DNA of 58,125 nucleotides from Treponema sp. UBA4307 (GCA_002394685.1 DGUP01000029.1:1-58125); one strand, 5' to 3'; numbered from the stretch's first letter, positions 25,649 to 34,552 are shown. Program-made: numbers and translations. Notes: generated by a model from the letters alone, not told the origin.

Positions 25649-26854
25649 CTATTGCAGAATTGTAATTTCAACACGGCGGTTCTGCTTACGGCCAGCTTCT
25701 GTATCGTTAGAAGCAACAGGAAGACTGCCGCCGTATCCCTTACACAGAATCCGCTGACCATCAATTCCCCTTGCAATCAAAGCCTTAGCAATAGTATGGG
25801 CACGATCCAGAGACAGTTGATATTCATTACTTTCATCCCCAGCCCGGGCAGTATGTCCTTCCACAAGGAACATTGTCTTTTCAGGGCACTGTTTAAGAAG
25901 TGCTGCAATTTTATCCAGACGCTTTTCTTCACCAGGGAGCAGTTCTGCAGAATCCGGCTTAAACTGAAGGTCATGGATTGAAAGTCTGGTTCCGGCCGCA
26001 GTACTTTCGTAAGTTACGCCGTTATCCTTTTCCAGCTGAACAAGGGCAGGTTTAATTTCTTCAGCATTTACTGCAGGAGGATATTCTGTAAAAAGAGAAA
26101 TGCTGCCCTTAAAGGTAACAGTGTTTCCGTTTGAGTATGTAAACATTTCTTCCACCCGGTCACTTACAAGAAGAGCTTTACCGCTGGACTTGCTTACATA
26201 CATTGTTGCATCGTGAAATCCGCTGGCTTTTTTAAGTTCAGGATCCCCATCAGGATCAGTATAAACTGCATCTCCCACCAAATGACCGTAGCGGGTTGCC
26301 CACTTTGCTGTAAGTTTAAAGCACTCTTCATCCCGGTATATAATATCTTCTACATAAGTATATTCAACCAGCATAGGAAGTTTTGTATAAATTCCTTTTT
26401 CCAGAGGATCTACAGAACGAACAGCTTCTGACTGCCAGCGGTCTCCCACAACAATTTGCTGTGAAGGAAAGGAAGGAAAGGCCCTGAAAGAAGGAAAGCC
26501 ATTATCCTGAATCATGGAAAATTCCCCATCACTGGAAATTTTAAAACTTGCTTCAATAGCATCGTTTATTCCGCCGTTAACCGAAGCTCCGGCTCGCTTA
26601 GTTTTCTGCAGGACAAAAAAGTTACCCCTGTAAACAGAATCACCTTTTACAGTTTCAGGAACAATAAAAGATTTTACTTCCCGGCTCATTAAACCAATGT
26701 AACGGTTGTTGTCATAACGGCGCAAATCAGTTCTTTCAGTAAAGACATAGTTTTTGTCTCCCCGGTAAGCAATAGAATTCTCAGGCTGAACAGTTTGGGC
26801 GTAGGAATTAAAAACAAATATCACTAAAAATAAAAAGGGCAGATTTCTCTTCAT
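25649..26854 (-). CDS. OmpA-family outer membrane / peptidoglycan-associated protein
   Basis: 401 residues with a signal peptide (MKRNLPFLFLVIFVFNSYAQ). The N-terminal 280 residues are beta-rich and unassigned. Residues about 290-400 are an OmpA-like peptidoglycan-binding domain: IHDLQFKPDSAELLPGEEKR, FLVEGHTARAGDESNEYQLS, RAHTIAKALI, RILCKGYGG, GRKQNRRVEI. It would tie the outer membrane to the cell wall. No clear ribosome binding site precedes the ATG; the start lies inside a terminator-type hairpin (26837-26883). Confidence 0.88.
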   Translation of the reverse strand: MKRNLPFLFLVIFVFNSYAQTVQPENSIAYRGDKNYVFTERTDLRRYDNNRYIGLMSREVKSFIVPETVKGDSVYRGNFFVLQKTKRAGASVNGGINDAIEASFKISSDGEFSMIQDNGFPSFRAFPSFPSQQIVVGDRWQSEAVRSVDPLEKGIYTKLPMLVEYTYVEDIIYRDEECFKLTAKWATRYGHLVGDAVYTDPDGDPELKKASGFHDATMYVSKSSGKALLVSDRVEEMFTYSNGNTVTFKGSISLFTEYPPAVNAEEIKPALVQLEKDNGVTYESTAAGTRLSIHDLQFKPDSAELLPGEEKRLDKIAALLKQCPEKTMFLVEGHTARAGDESNEYQLSLDRAHTIAKALIARGIDGQRILCKGYGGSLPVASNDTEAGRKQNRRVEITILQ

Positions 26855-26883
26855 GCTGCAATTTTAGCACAGAAAATCTGCCC
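26832..26883 (-). terminator. Terminator overlapping the OmpA-gene start codon
   Basis: On the minus strand GGGCAGATTT (26874-26883) pairs with AAATCTGCCC (26837-26846), then TTTTTATTTTT follows. The start codon of the OmpA-like gene is in the loop and its signal-peptide codons form the 3' arm and T run. It probably ends xth transcription and may attenuate the gene. Confidence 0.65.
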
Positions 26884-26929
26884 TGTTCCTTAGAATTTTC
26901 TAATATTATCAGATAAAATTAATCAGATT

Positions 26930-27760
26930 TTACAAATCAATTTCAAGGTAAATTGGAGTGTGATCCTGACGCGGACCGGAATCAATCATTTCTGACTTGA
27001 GAATTTTATCCTTAATTCTGTCACTGACAATAAAATAATCAATACGCCAGCCCGAATTATTTATCTTGCTGGTCTTAATCCGCTGGCCCCACCAGGAATA
27101 AATATCCTTTACATCCCCATGAACATAACGGAAGGAATCAACAAAACCACGGTTAAGCAGCCCCGTAAAATCTTCCCGCTCTTCATCTGTAAATCCTGCA
27201 GAAAAATGATTTGAAGCTGGATTTGCCAGGTCAATTTCCTTGTGAGCCACATTAAAATCTCCACAGGCAATTACCGCTTTTTGTTTATCCAGACTACTTA
27301 AATAATCTCCGTAACAAAGATCCCACTTCTGACGGTCAGCAAGTCTTTTAAGTCCGTCTCCTGAATTTGGAGTATAAACATTTACAAAATAAAAATTTTC
27401 TGTTTCCAGGGTAAGAAGGCGGCCTTCATCATCCATTGTATCCGGTGCACCAATTCTGGCTGCTTCTGAAGAAAGTTTCATTCCTTCCTTATACAGAATC
27501 ATTGTACCGGCATAACCTTTTTTTGCAGGAGGAACTGAACTAACCCATTCCACCTGATAGCCCGGCAGATAATTCTTTAACAGTTCCAGATGCTTTTCAG
27601 AGGGACCTTCTGCAGGAAGTTTGGTCTCCTGAATTGCGATTAAATCAGCATCATATCCCCTGATTGTATGAAGTACCTGTTGAGACAAAAGAGCCCTGTC
27701 TGAAGTTGATGTAAGGGCTGCATTCAAAGAATCAATATTCCACGAAATTAACTTTGTCAT
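26930..27760 (-). CDS. xth: Exodeoxyribonuclease III family AP endonuclease
   Basis: 276 residues of the ExoIII/APE1 fold: SWNIDSLNAAL (metal-site Asn), AIQETKLP (metal-site Glu), VNVYTPNSG, CGDFNVAHKEIDL (catalytic Asp and Asn), YSWWGQ, GWRIDYFIVS and a final RQDHTPIYLEI with the catalytic Asp-His pair. It cuts DNA 5' of abasic sites in base-excision repair. It lies 9 bases downstream of the threonine aldolase gene, so the two are probably co-transcribed. Confidence 0.95.
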   Translation of the reverse strand: MTKLISWNIDSLNAALTSTSDRALLSQQVLHTIRGYDADLIAIQETKLPAEGPSEKHLELLKNYLPGYQVEWVSSVPPAKKGYAGTMILYKEGMKLSSEAARIGAPDTMDDEGRLLTLETENFYFVNVYTPNSGDGLKRLADRQKWDLCYGDYLSSLDKQKAVIACGDFNVAHKEIDLANPASNHFSAGFTDEEREDFTGLLNRGFVDSFRYVHGDVKDIYSWWGQRIKTSKINNSGWRIDYFIVSDRIKDKILKSEMIDSGPRQDHTPIYLEIDL

Positions 27761-27769
27761 AATTTTTCC

Positions 27770-28816
27770 TTACATAGTCTTTATGATTTCCAGAAGACGG
27801 TCAACATCTTCCCTTGTAGTTGCCCAGCTTGTACAGAAGCGGATAACTGTGTGTTCATCATCATATTTTTCCATATAACCGTACTGAACTTTTTTTGCCA
27901 GTTCTTCAAGTTTAGAATTTTCAATGATGAAGAAAACCTGATTTGTAGGAGATTTAAAGTAAAGTCTGTAACCGGCAGAAACCAGTGCCTGCTGAATTAC
28001 TTCTGCATAGGCATCAGCATTTTTTCCGATTTCAAAATACAGATTGTTCTTAAACAATTCCGTGAACTGAACTCCATTAATCCGGCCTTTTGCCATCAGT
28101 GCACCGTGCTGTTTAATCTGAGTTTCAATATGAGGAATTAAATCCGGATTCGGCAGAACAAGTGCTTCTCCAAAAAGAGTTCCGCATTTTGTACCACCAA
28201 TATAGAAAACATCCGCAAGTTCTGCTAAATCCTCCAGGGAAATATCATTTGAAGTGCTCCCCAGTGCATAGGCAAGACGAGCACCGTCCACATAAAGAGG
28301 CAGCTTGTTTTTCCGGCAAACCTTAGAAAGTTCAGTAAGCTCTTTTTTTGAATACATTGTTCCCAGTTCAGTAGGCTGAGAAATATATACCATTCCAGGT
28401 TCAACCATATGGGTCCAGTTTCCATCCTGATAAAAATCCCTCACAAAAGATTCCAGAACTTCTGCAGTAAGCTTTCCATCCACACCTTTAACAGTCAGCA
28501 CTTTATGACCTGTATATTCCACAGCACCAGCTTCATGAACCCCAACATGACCTGAATCAACTGAAACAACTCCCTGCCACTTTTTCAGAACGCAATCAAT
28601 TACAGTTGCATTTGTCTGAGTTCCACCAGTTAAAAATCGAACCTCAGCTTTTGGGCAGCCACAGGCCTTTCTAATAAGATCAGCCGCCTCTGCAGTAAAA
28701 GGATCGTGACCGTACCCCTGACTGTGCAGCATATTTGTTTCTGCAAGCTTTTTAATGATAGCCGGATGGGCTCCCTCCATATAATCAGATGTGAATGCTA
28801 AAGCTTCCTCTGCCAT
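27770..28816 (-). CDS. ltaE: Low-specificity L-threonine aldolase
   Basis: 348 residues of the beta-eliminating lyase/threonine aldolase family, a PLP enzyme cleaving threonine to glycine and acetaldehyde. Visible marks: GYGHDPFTAEAADLIRKACG, FLTGGTQTNATV, PLYVDGARLAYALGS (PLP-ring Asp and Arg), and the PLP lysine in FYIGGTKCGTLFGEA. The residues match the branch common in anaerobes that acts on several beta-hydroxy amino acids. It is divergent from perR. Confidence 0.92.
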   Translation of the reverse strand: MAEEALAFTSDYMEGAHPAIIKKLAETNMLHSQGYGHDPFTAEAADLIRKACGCPKAEVRFLTGGTQTNATVIDCVLKKWQGVVSVDSGHVGVHEAGAVEYTGHKVLTVKGVDGKLTAEVLESFVRDFYQDGNWTHMVEPGMVYISQPTELGTMYSKKELTELSKVCRKNKLPLYVDGARLAYALGSTSNDISLEDLAELADVFYIGGTKCGTLFGEALVLPNPDLIPHIETQIKQHGALMAKGRINGVQFTELFKNNLYFEIGKNADAYAEVIQQALVSAGYRLYFKSPTNQVFFIIENSKLEELAKKVQYGYMEKYDDEHTVIRFCTSWATTREDVDRLLEIIKTM

Positions 28817-28893
28817 TGTGAACTCCTATACACTTTCGTTTTCCACAGAATATAGATTTTTTTATAAATTTGCTACTTTTAAAAATTATTGAT

Positions 28894-28912
28894 AATAGTA
28901 CTTATTACTATT
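28894..28912. promoter_or_regulatory. Candidate PerR/Fur-type operator
   Basis: A 7-5-7 inverted repeat, AATAGTA (28894-28900) and TACTATT (28906-28912), lies in the divergent gap between ltaE and perR. AT-rich dyads of this sort are typical targets of Fur-family regulators; assignment is inference. Confidence 0.45.
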
Positions 28913-28957
28913 TACAAAATAAAATTAGTATGCTAGTCTTTTCTCAAGAGGTTACAA

Positions 28958-29350
28958 ATGGTACAAAGCCGCAATTCCTCACAGAGAACATTAATCTTAA
29001 ATTTAATGGAAGGAAATAAATCTCATCCCACTGCTGATGATATTTACGAAGCAGCAAGAAAGATTGATTCCCATATCAGCAGAGGAACAGTTTACAGAAA
29101 TCTCAACCTTTTAGCAGAAAATGGTAGTATACTTAGAATAGAAGTTCCGGACGGAGCAGATCATTTTGACAGCACCCTTGAAGATCACGTTCACTTCTAT
29201 TGCAGAAAATGTAACCGGGTGACAGATACAAAGGTTCTAAATATAGAAACAATTCTGGAAACTCAAAAGCAGCTGGAAAAAATGGGTTATACATCAATTA
29301 AACACACAATTCTTTTTGAAGGCATTTGTCCGGACTGTTCAAAACAATAA
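28958..29350 (+). CDS. perR: Fur-family peroxide/metal regulator (PerR-like)
   Basis: 130 residues. N-terminal winged helix (SSQRTLILNLMEGNKSHPTA, SRGTVYRNLNLLAENG), then a metal-binding dimerisation domain with HFDSTLEDHVHFYC. Structural zinc ligands CRKC and CPDC are present. Being first in an operon with superoxide reductase and rubrerythrin points to PerR rather than iron-sensing Fur. It would repress the operon and lose DNA binding on metal-catalysed oxidation. Confidence 0.88.
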   Translation: MVQSRNSSQRTLILNLMEGNKSHPTADDIYEAARKIDSHISRGTVYRNLNLLAENGSILRIEVPDGADHFDSTLEDHVHFYCRKCNRVTDTKVLNIETILETQKQLEKMGYTSIKHTILFEGICPDCSKQ

Positions 29351-29391
29351 ATTCTTAATATGTATTACATGGCTGTTGTAAGGAGGATAGC

Positions 29392-29769
29392 ATGAAAATA
29401 AGTTTTTACAAGTGTAAAAAATGTGGAAAAGTCGTAGCAATGTTAAAGGGCTCACCTTGTGACACAATGTGCTGCGGAGAAGCAATGACAGAACTCACTG
29501 CAAACACAACTGATGCTGCTGTTGAAAAACACGTTCCAGTAGTTACAGTAAATGGAAACACAGTTGAAGTAAATGTTGGCTCTGTTACCCATCCAATGGA
29601 AGAAAAACACTTCATTGAATGGATTGCCCTGGAAACAAAAAACGGGAACCAGCTTAAGTACCTTAAACCAGGTGACGCACCAAAAGCAGTTTTCGCTTTA
29701 ACTGAAGGGGATGAAGTTGTAAGAGCTTACGCATATTGTAACCTTCACGGTCTCTGGGCTGATAAATAA
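29392..29769 (+). CDS. dfx: Desulfoferrodoxin / superoxide reductase
   Basis: 125 residues. N-terminal desulforedoxin-like FeS4 site (Cys8, Cys11, Cys27, Cys28) and C-terminal superoxide-reductase iron site with histidines in EKHVPVV and VTHPMEEKHFIEWI and Cys-His in YCNLHGLW. It reduces superoxide to peroxide without making oxygen. A strong AAGGAGGATAGC precedes the ATG. Second gene of the perR operon, with electrons probably supplied by the downstream rubredoxin proteins. Confidence 0.96.
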   Translation: MKISFYKCKKCGKVVAMLKGSPCDTMCCGEAMTELTANTTDAAVEKHVPVVTVNGNTVEVNVGSVTHPMEEKHFIEWIALETKNGNQLKYLKPGDAPKAVFALTEGDEVVRAYAYCNLHGLWADK

Positions 29770-29800
29770 TCTCTTGCATATCATTGAATAGGAGCAAGGA

Positions 29801-30418
29801 ATGAACAATAAAGCACTTTACAATTTATCATACGGAGTATTTGTTCTCGGTGCAAAAAATGGTGATAAGGTTAACGCCTGTATTACCAATACCTGTATGC
29901 AGGTTGCCTCTGACCCTATCAGAATTGCAATATCAGTTTTGAATCAGAACTTTACATGTGATTTAATCAAGAAAACAGGATTCTTCAGTCTTTCAGTACT
30001 GGACTCTTCCTGCACATTTGATTTAATCAAACACTTTGGATATCAGAGCGGTAAAAATGTTAACAAGTTTGAAAACTATGAGTATAAGACCGATGAAAAC
30101 GGCTGCCCATATATTCTTTCCAACTGCTGTTCACTTTTAAGCTGCAAGGTAGTATCAAAGGAAGATTTAGGTACACACACGCTTTTTGTTGCTGAAATTC
30201 AGAATATGGAAGTGATGAGTGACCTGCCTCCCCTTACCTACGCTGATTATCAGAACAAAATTAAACCAAAGGTTAACGTAGACAAGGAAAAGAAAATCAT
30301 CGGATGGAGATGTAAAATTTGCGGCTATGAATATGAAGGTGCAGAACTACCAGATGATTTTGAATGCCCAATCTGCGGACATCCTAAAGAAGATTTTGAA
30401 CCAATCTACGAATCATAA
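29801..30418 (+). CDS. hrb: Flavin reductase-rubredoxin fusion (high-molecular-weight rubredoxin)
   Basis: 205 residues. Residues 1-150 are a flavin reductase-like FMN domain (ALYNLSYGVFVLGAKNGDKV, ACITNTCMQVASDPIRIAIS). Residues 165-205 are a rubredoxin with both CxxC sites (WRCKICGYEYEGA, FECPICGHPKEDFEP). Such Hrb proteins pass electrons from NAD(P)H-linked partners to flavodiiron or peroxidase enzymes. It sits between dfx and rbr in one operon. Confidence 0.92.
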   Translation: MNNKALYNLSYGVFVLGAKNGDKVNACITNTCMQVASDPIRIAISVLNQNFTCDLIKKTGFFSLSVLDSSCTFDLIKHFGYQSGKNVNKFENYEYKTDENGCPYILSNCCSLLSCKVVSKEDLGTHTLFVAEIQNMEVMSDLPPLTYADYQNKIKPKVNVDKEKKIIGWRCKICGYEYEGAELPDDFECPICGHPKEDFEPIYES

Positions 30419-30438
30419 TTTATTTAAGGAGAATTATT

Positions 30439-30978
30439 ATGGCAAATAAATACGCAGGAACACAGACAGAAAAAAATTTACAGACAGCTTTTGCAGGTGA
30501 AAGCCAGGCAAGAAACAAGTACACATATTTTGCATCTGTTGCAAAAAAAGAAGGCTTCGAACAGATTTCAGCAATCTTCCTTAAAACTGCTGAAAATGAA
30601 AAGGAACATGCAAAACTCTGGTTCAAGGAACTGGAAGGAATTGGCGACACAAAGGCAAATCTTGCAGCCGCAGCTGACGGAGAAAACTACGAATGGACAG
30701 ACATGTACGAAGAGTTTGCAAAAACAGCAGAAGCTGAAGGATTTAAAGCCCTCGCTGCAAAATTCCGTGCAGTTGGAGCAATTGAAAAGCACCACGAAGA
30801 ACGTTACCGCGCCCTTCTTAAGAATGTTGAAATGCAACAGGTATTTGAAAAGAGCGAAGTAAAAGTCTGGGAATGCCGTAACTGTGGACACATTGTTGTA
30901 GGAACAAAGGCTCCTGAAGCATGTCCAGTTTGTGCACATCCAAAGAGTTTCTTTGAAGTTTCAGAAAACAATTTCTAA
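30439..30978 (+). CDS. rbr: Rubrerythrin
   Basis: 179 residues. Four-helix ferritin-like diiron domain with Glu/His ligands (AFAGESQARNKY, ENEKEHAKLWF, VGAIEKHHEERY) and a C-terminal rubredoxin site (VWECRNCGHIVVG, CPVCAHPKSFF). It reduces hydrogen peroxide to water with electrons from rubredoxin. Last gene of the perR operon, with AAGGAG before the ATG and a terminator after the stop. Confidence 0.97.
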   Translation: MANKYAGTQTEKNLQTAFAGESQARNKYTYFASVAKKEGFEQISAIFLKTAENEKEHAKLWFKELEGIGDTKANLAAAADGENYEWTDMYEEFAKTAEAEGFKALAAKFRAVGAIEKHHEERYRALLKNVEMQQVFEKSEVKVWECRNCGHIVVGTKAPEACPVCAHPKSFFEVSENNF

Positions 30979-30999
30979 TCAATATTATTACTACTTTAA

Positions 31000-31033
31000 G
31001 GCGGTTCTTCCACAAGAGGAGCCGCTTTTTTTT
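31000..31033 (+). terminator. Terminator of the perR-dfx-hrb-rbr operon
   Basis: GGCGGTTC (31000-31007) pairs with GAGCCGC (31019-31025 region) with one wobble, followed by nine T. Confidence 0.85.
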
Positions 31034-31050
31034 CTCTGTAGACATAGAAG

Positions 31051-32205
31051 TTAAAGGAAAAGGCATGATGACAAGTTATTATCTTTAAGGTGTGAATATT
31101 CGAAATAAACATTTCCAACTTCATGCTGCTTAAAAAGATTCAGCAAATATTTTGCCTGCTCCTTTTGCCCCTCACTGGCATTTGGATAACATCCCCATTC
31201 ACCAATTATCGCAGGAACATTTATCTCTTCTGCATGTCTGAGAATGTTTCCAAATATAAAATCAACCCGTTCAACTCCTCCCTGACTATAGGCCTCCGTA
31301 TCAACAAGAATATCGTAACCGTGGGGAACATAAATTTGATTTTCAATAACCCGGCCATCTTCATAACAGGCAGGTCTTACAACAGAAGGAACTCCTGCAT
31401 TTGCAAAATAATTTGCCTCAAACATAAAAATAATTTCTTTATCAACACTGCGGATTAACTCTGCGGCTTCATCATAAAAAGGATTAAGAATCTCTTCTTC
31501 AAACTTTGAAGTGATTTTATAAATATCCTTAATCAAAGCTGCAATTTTTTTATCATCGCTGAGCGCCTCTAAATTTCCATCAGCCATAAATGCAGCAATT
31601 TTTTTCCCAGCAACAGCTCCTGCACTTCCAGGGAAAGGTTCATTCATAATATCCAGCCCTACAACATAAGGATTATCTTTATACCTTTCTGCCAAATATT
31701 TTAAAAGCTGAATGTAATGAGTGCGGATTCCAGTACCATCCACTGCCCGAGTATTGTTCCAGAAATTGTCAAAGACATGCTGAACAGCCGGACTTAAAAG
31801 GTAAGACTCACTCCACAATTCAGTTCTTACATGCTCCTGATCATCTGTAAATGTTGCCCACTCCGGTGCCCCATCTTCAAATACAGAACTATACAAATCC
31901 TGATGCAGATCCAGGAAGACAGGAATTTTTTCTCCGGCGGCCATTTCAATAATTTTATCAATTCTGCGGAAATAATTTTTATCATAGTATCCAGGTTCAG
32001 GTTCTGCCCCATCCCAGATAAGACCTAAGCGCACAAGATTAAATCCTTTTTCCCTTAAAAAACGAAAATCAGATTCATTGTAATCGCCTATATAGTTTTT
32101 TGATTTGTCCTTGCAAACCATATTAATTCCTTTTGGAATAAATGATTGATTATCTTCAGAAAATATTTTCTTTCCTTTAACACTGATCACTTTTTTCATT
32201 TTCAT
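31051..32205 (-). CDS. Glycoside hydrolase family 5 (cellulase / endoglycosylceramidase-like)
   Basis: A clan GH-A retaining hydrolase. Numbered from the upstream ATG at 32211, the acid/base is Glu191 (GLDIMNEPFPG) and the nucleophile Glu338 (AIIGEWGCYPN); RLGLIWDGAEPEPGYYD and FLDLHQDLYSS are typical of GH5 endoglycosylceramidase-like branches. No signal peptide, so it is cytoplasmic. The ATG at 32205 is preferred because AAGGTGG lies just before it. It overlaps the end of the transporter gene and is presumably co-transcribed with it under the MerR promoter. Substrate: a beta-linked glucoside, not resolved further. Confidence 0.88.
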   Translation of the reverse strand: MKMKKVISVKGKKIFSEDNQSFIPKGINMVCKDKSKNYIGDYNESDFRFLREKGFNLVRLGLIWDGAEPEPGYYDKNYFRRIDKIIEMAAGEKIPVFLDLHQDLYSSVFEDGAPEWATFTDDQEHVRTELWSESYLLSPAVQHVFDNFWNNTRAVDGTGIRTHYIQLLKYLAERYKDNPYVVGLDIMNEPFPGSAGAVAGKKIAAFMADGNLEALSDDKKIAALIKDIYKITSKFEEEILNPFYDEAAELIRSVDKEIIFMFEANYFANAGVPSVVRPACYEDGRVIENQIYVPHGYDILVDTEAYSQGGVERVDFIFGNILRHAEEINVPAIIGEWGCYPNASEGQKEQAKYLLNLFKQHEVGNVYFEYSHLKDNNLSSCLFL

Positions 32206-33601
32206 CACCACCTTGTTCTACACAACCTTTTCTTGCAGCCACATTAAAATCGGAAATTTCTTTTTCAAGTTTTCTTCCAATCGGAAAAAAGATCATTGGA
32301 ATTAAACCAACAAGACTCATAATAATCGGCACCAGACCTGCTCCAACACGAATACCCCAGACTGCCCTCTCCGACTGAACGGCCAGCGTACCATCGTAAC
32401 CAAAATGACTGATTATATTTGAAAACAAAGTTGCCTGAAGACTTGTAAGTGCTGTTGTAAGAAGAGCAAACAGTCCTCCGTACAAACCAGTTTTTCTTGT
32501 ACCAGTTCTCATTTCATCGTAATCAATCAATTCACCATTTAAAACAACTCCTGCTGTCTGAATCACATTCAGTGCAAACACAATCAGGGTATAGCTTATA
32601 ATTGCCTGCCAGCCTTTTGTAATAAAAAGCAGACTGCCAAATCCAATGAGGGCCGGAATAAAAGCCAGAAGAGTAATACATTTGCTCCCCATCTCTTTTA
32701 TTTTCTTACCTGCCAGAGGAAGAAGAATCAGCATTATAATTCCAGGAATTACATCTGCAAGAGTAGCAATTGTGTTTGTAGATTTCACAACAGAATCCAT
32801 AAAATATAAAAATGGAGTAAAGTAAAAACCAATGGCACCCCGGGCAAAAATATAAAAAAGCAGATAAGTTAAAAATGGACGTGAAAAAACAATCCGCTTT
32901 ACATCAGTCCAGATTTCTTTTAAAGAATGCATTTCCGGAGCAGCGGCGGTTTCATAAAGCTCAGCCTTATCCTTAAGATTTTTTAAGGCAACAAGATACA
33001 TGACTGCATTAACAAGAATAACGGCAGAGAAAACTGGAATTACATATTTTCTGTTTCCCCCGTCTACCAGCAGTAAAGTTGGAATTATTGTTGTAATTGC
33101 CCCCAGCACATTTCCAATGTAAGTCCGAATAATGTCCACATCTACCCTTTCCTCTTTATCCGGAGCAGCAAGAAGAAAGTAAGAATTATATGCCACAGAA
33201 TATACCGTGTAAGCCGTATCAAAAATAAATAATTCTCCAAGAAGAACCGCAAAAATCAACCAGTCATTCCAGGACGGAGAAGAAAGAAGCATAAAGAAAA
33301 TTGATACAAGCATTGTAGGAGCAGTAACCCTCATAAGATAAACATACTTACCTCTTTTTTTGTGAAAAGGCAGTTTGTCGATATAAGCTCCAAGCAAAGG
33401 ATCATTAATTGCATTCCAGATACTGTAAAGAAGATAAATCCAGCCGTAAAATTTTGCATCAAGTCCAATAATATCCGTATAAAATTTCATCAAAGTGTTG
33501 TGAATGATGATTGGCCCGATTACAGATGCAGGCCCCGGCAAAGCAAGAGTTAATTTATCACGAAAGGTAAGACTTCCTTTTGGTTCCATGACTTTTCTCA
33601 T
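32177..33601 (-). CDS. GPH-family sugar:cation symporter (MFS)
   Basis: 474 residues with about 12 predicted membrane segments. The N-terminal FRDKLTLALPGPASVIGPI, WNAINDPLLGAYID and HKKRGKYVYLMR pattern is that of the glycoside-pentoside-hexuronide (MelB-like) branch. It would import glycosides for the overlapping GH5 enzyme. AAGGAGG precedes the ATG. Transcription probably starts from the MerR-type promoter at 33635-33665. Confidence 0.9.
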   Translation of the reverse strand: MRKVMEPKGSLTFRDKLTLALPGPASVIGPIIIHNTLMKFYTDIIGLDAKFYGWIYLLYSIWNAINDPLLGAYIDKLPFHKKRGKYVYLMRVTAPTMLVSIFFMLLSSPSWNDWLIFAVLLGELFIFDTAYTVYSVAYNSYFLLAAPDKEERVDVDIIRTYIGNVLGAITTIIPTLLLVDGGNRKYVIPVFSAVILVNAVMYLVALKNLKDKAELYETAAAPEMHSLKEIWTDVKRIVFSRPFLTYLLFYIFARGAIGFYFTPFLYFMDSVVKSTNTIATLADVIPGIIMLILLPLAGKKIKEMGSKCITLLAFIPALIGFGSLLFITKGWQAIISYTLIVFALNVIQTAGVVLNGELIDYDEMRTGTRKTGLYGGLFALLTTALTSLQATLFSNIISHFGYDGTLAVQSERAVWGIRVGAGLVPIIMSLVGLIPMIFFPIGRKLEKEISDFNVAARKGCVEQGGDENEKSDQC

Positions 33602-33634
33602 GACAGCCTCCTTTATACTTTTTCTTCTAATTAA

Positions 33635-33665
33635 AGTGTAAACCTTAAAGTAACTTTAATGTCAA
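33635..33665 (-). promoter_or_regulatory. MerR-type promoter with 19-bp spacer and dyad
   Basis: Minus strand: TTGACA (33660-33665), 19-base spacer, TACACT (33635-33640). The spacer contains the perfect dyad TTAAAGT-A-ACTTTAA (33645-33659). A 19-base spacer with a dyad between the hexamers is the hallmark of MerR-activated promoters. It drives the transporter-GH5 pair and lies against the divergent MerR gene. Confidence 0.8.
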
Positions 33666-33700
33666 ACAAAATCGTGCTAAAATTATTCAGGACCACAAAT

Positions 33701-34513
33701 ATGAAAGAGTTTTATACCATTGGTGAAGTAAGCCGGATTTTTAACATACCTGCCCCTACACTCAGATATTATGATTCCATCGGACTTTTAACTCCCTGGG
33801 AAACTGGAGAAAACGGATACCGATATTATTCAAAAGCACAGTTCGAAATTATTTCAATGATTATCTTTATGCGCTCAATCGGTACGCCAGTCAAAAGATT
33901 ATCTTCCATATTAAATCAACAGAATGCAAATGGAATTCAGGAAGAACTTTACCGCTGTGAAGAATCAATTTTTGAAAAAATAAAAGAGCTGGAAAGACTA
34001 AAAAAGAAAATCATCATATACAACAGGAACATTCAGGAAACCTGCTACTCTACGGACATTACGCTGGAAATGCTGCCTAAAATGTACATGATGAGCAAAT
34101 CGTTTGGAGAAGAAGATGAACTTGATATAGAAGAAATCCTCAATTCTACAAAGGTGTCAGGCACCTGGTCCGACACAGCCGGAATAATCTCTACAATTAC
34201 AGAGGAAAATCTTTTGAAGGGAAATTTTCATAACTATGAAAGATACGGATACTTAAGTGAAATTCCTTTCACCCGGAAAAATAAATATACAAAAACATTA
34301 CCCGCCGGCCTGTATGTTTGCTCCGGAATGAAGATTAATACAGTTGAACATTTTGAAGCAGATGATGCATACAAAAAAATCATGGAATACATTGAAAAAA
34401 ATAATCTCCAGATTAGAGGACCCGCCATTGAAAGAAACGTTCTTGATCTTTACTGCAATGATAAAAAAAATCCCACAATGTATTTCAGAATATATATACC
34501 TGTAAAAAAATAA
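33701..34513 (+). CDS. MerR-family transcriptional regulator
   Basis: 270 residues from the ATG at 33701 (MKEFYTIGEVSRIFNIPAPT); a longer reading from 33659 would begin inside the dyad. Residues 1-70 are the MerR winged helix (LRYYDSIGLLTPWETGENGY), 75-120 a coiled coil, and 130-270 an effector-binding region resembling GyrI-like multidrug/sugar-binding domains (GLYVCSGMKI, YMRIYIPVKK-type ending). It probably activates the divergent transporter-GH5 genes by twisting the 19-bp spacer promoter. Confidence 0.88.
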   Translation: MKEFYTIGEVSRIFNIPAPTLRYYDSIGLLTPWETGENGYRYYSKAQFEIISMIIFMRSIGTPVKRLSSILNQQNANGIQEELYRCEESIFEKIKELERLKKKIIIYNRNIQETCYSTDITLEMLPKMYMMSKSFGEEDELDIEEILNSTKVSGTWSDTAGIISTITEENLLKGNFHNYERYGYLSEIPFTRKNKYTKTLPAGLYVCSGMKINTVEHFEADDAYKKIMEYIEKNNLQIRGPAIERNVLDLYCNDKKNPTMYFRIYIPVKK

Positions 34514-34552
34514 ACCTTTCCATCAGCACATTAATCTACCAATGGAAAGGTT
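34505..34552 (-). terminator. Terminator of the GH17 gene
   Basis: Perfect 11-bp stem AACCTTTCCAT (34513-34523) and ATGGAAAGGTT (34542-34552), followed on the minus strand by TATTTTTTT. It overlaps the last bases of the convergent merR gene. Confidence 0.8.
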
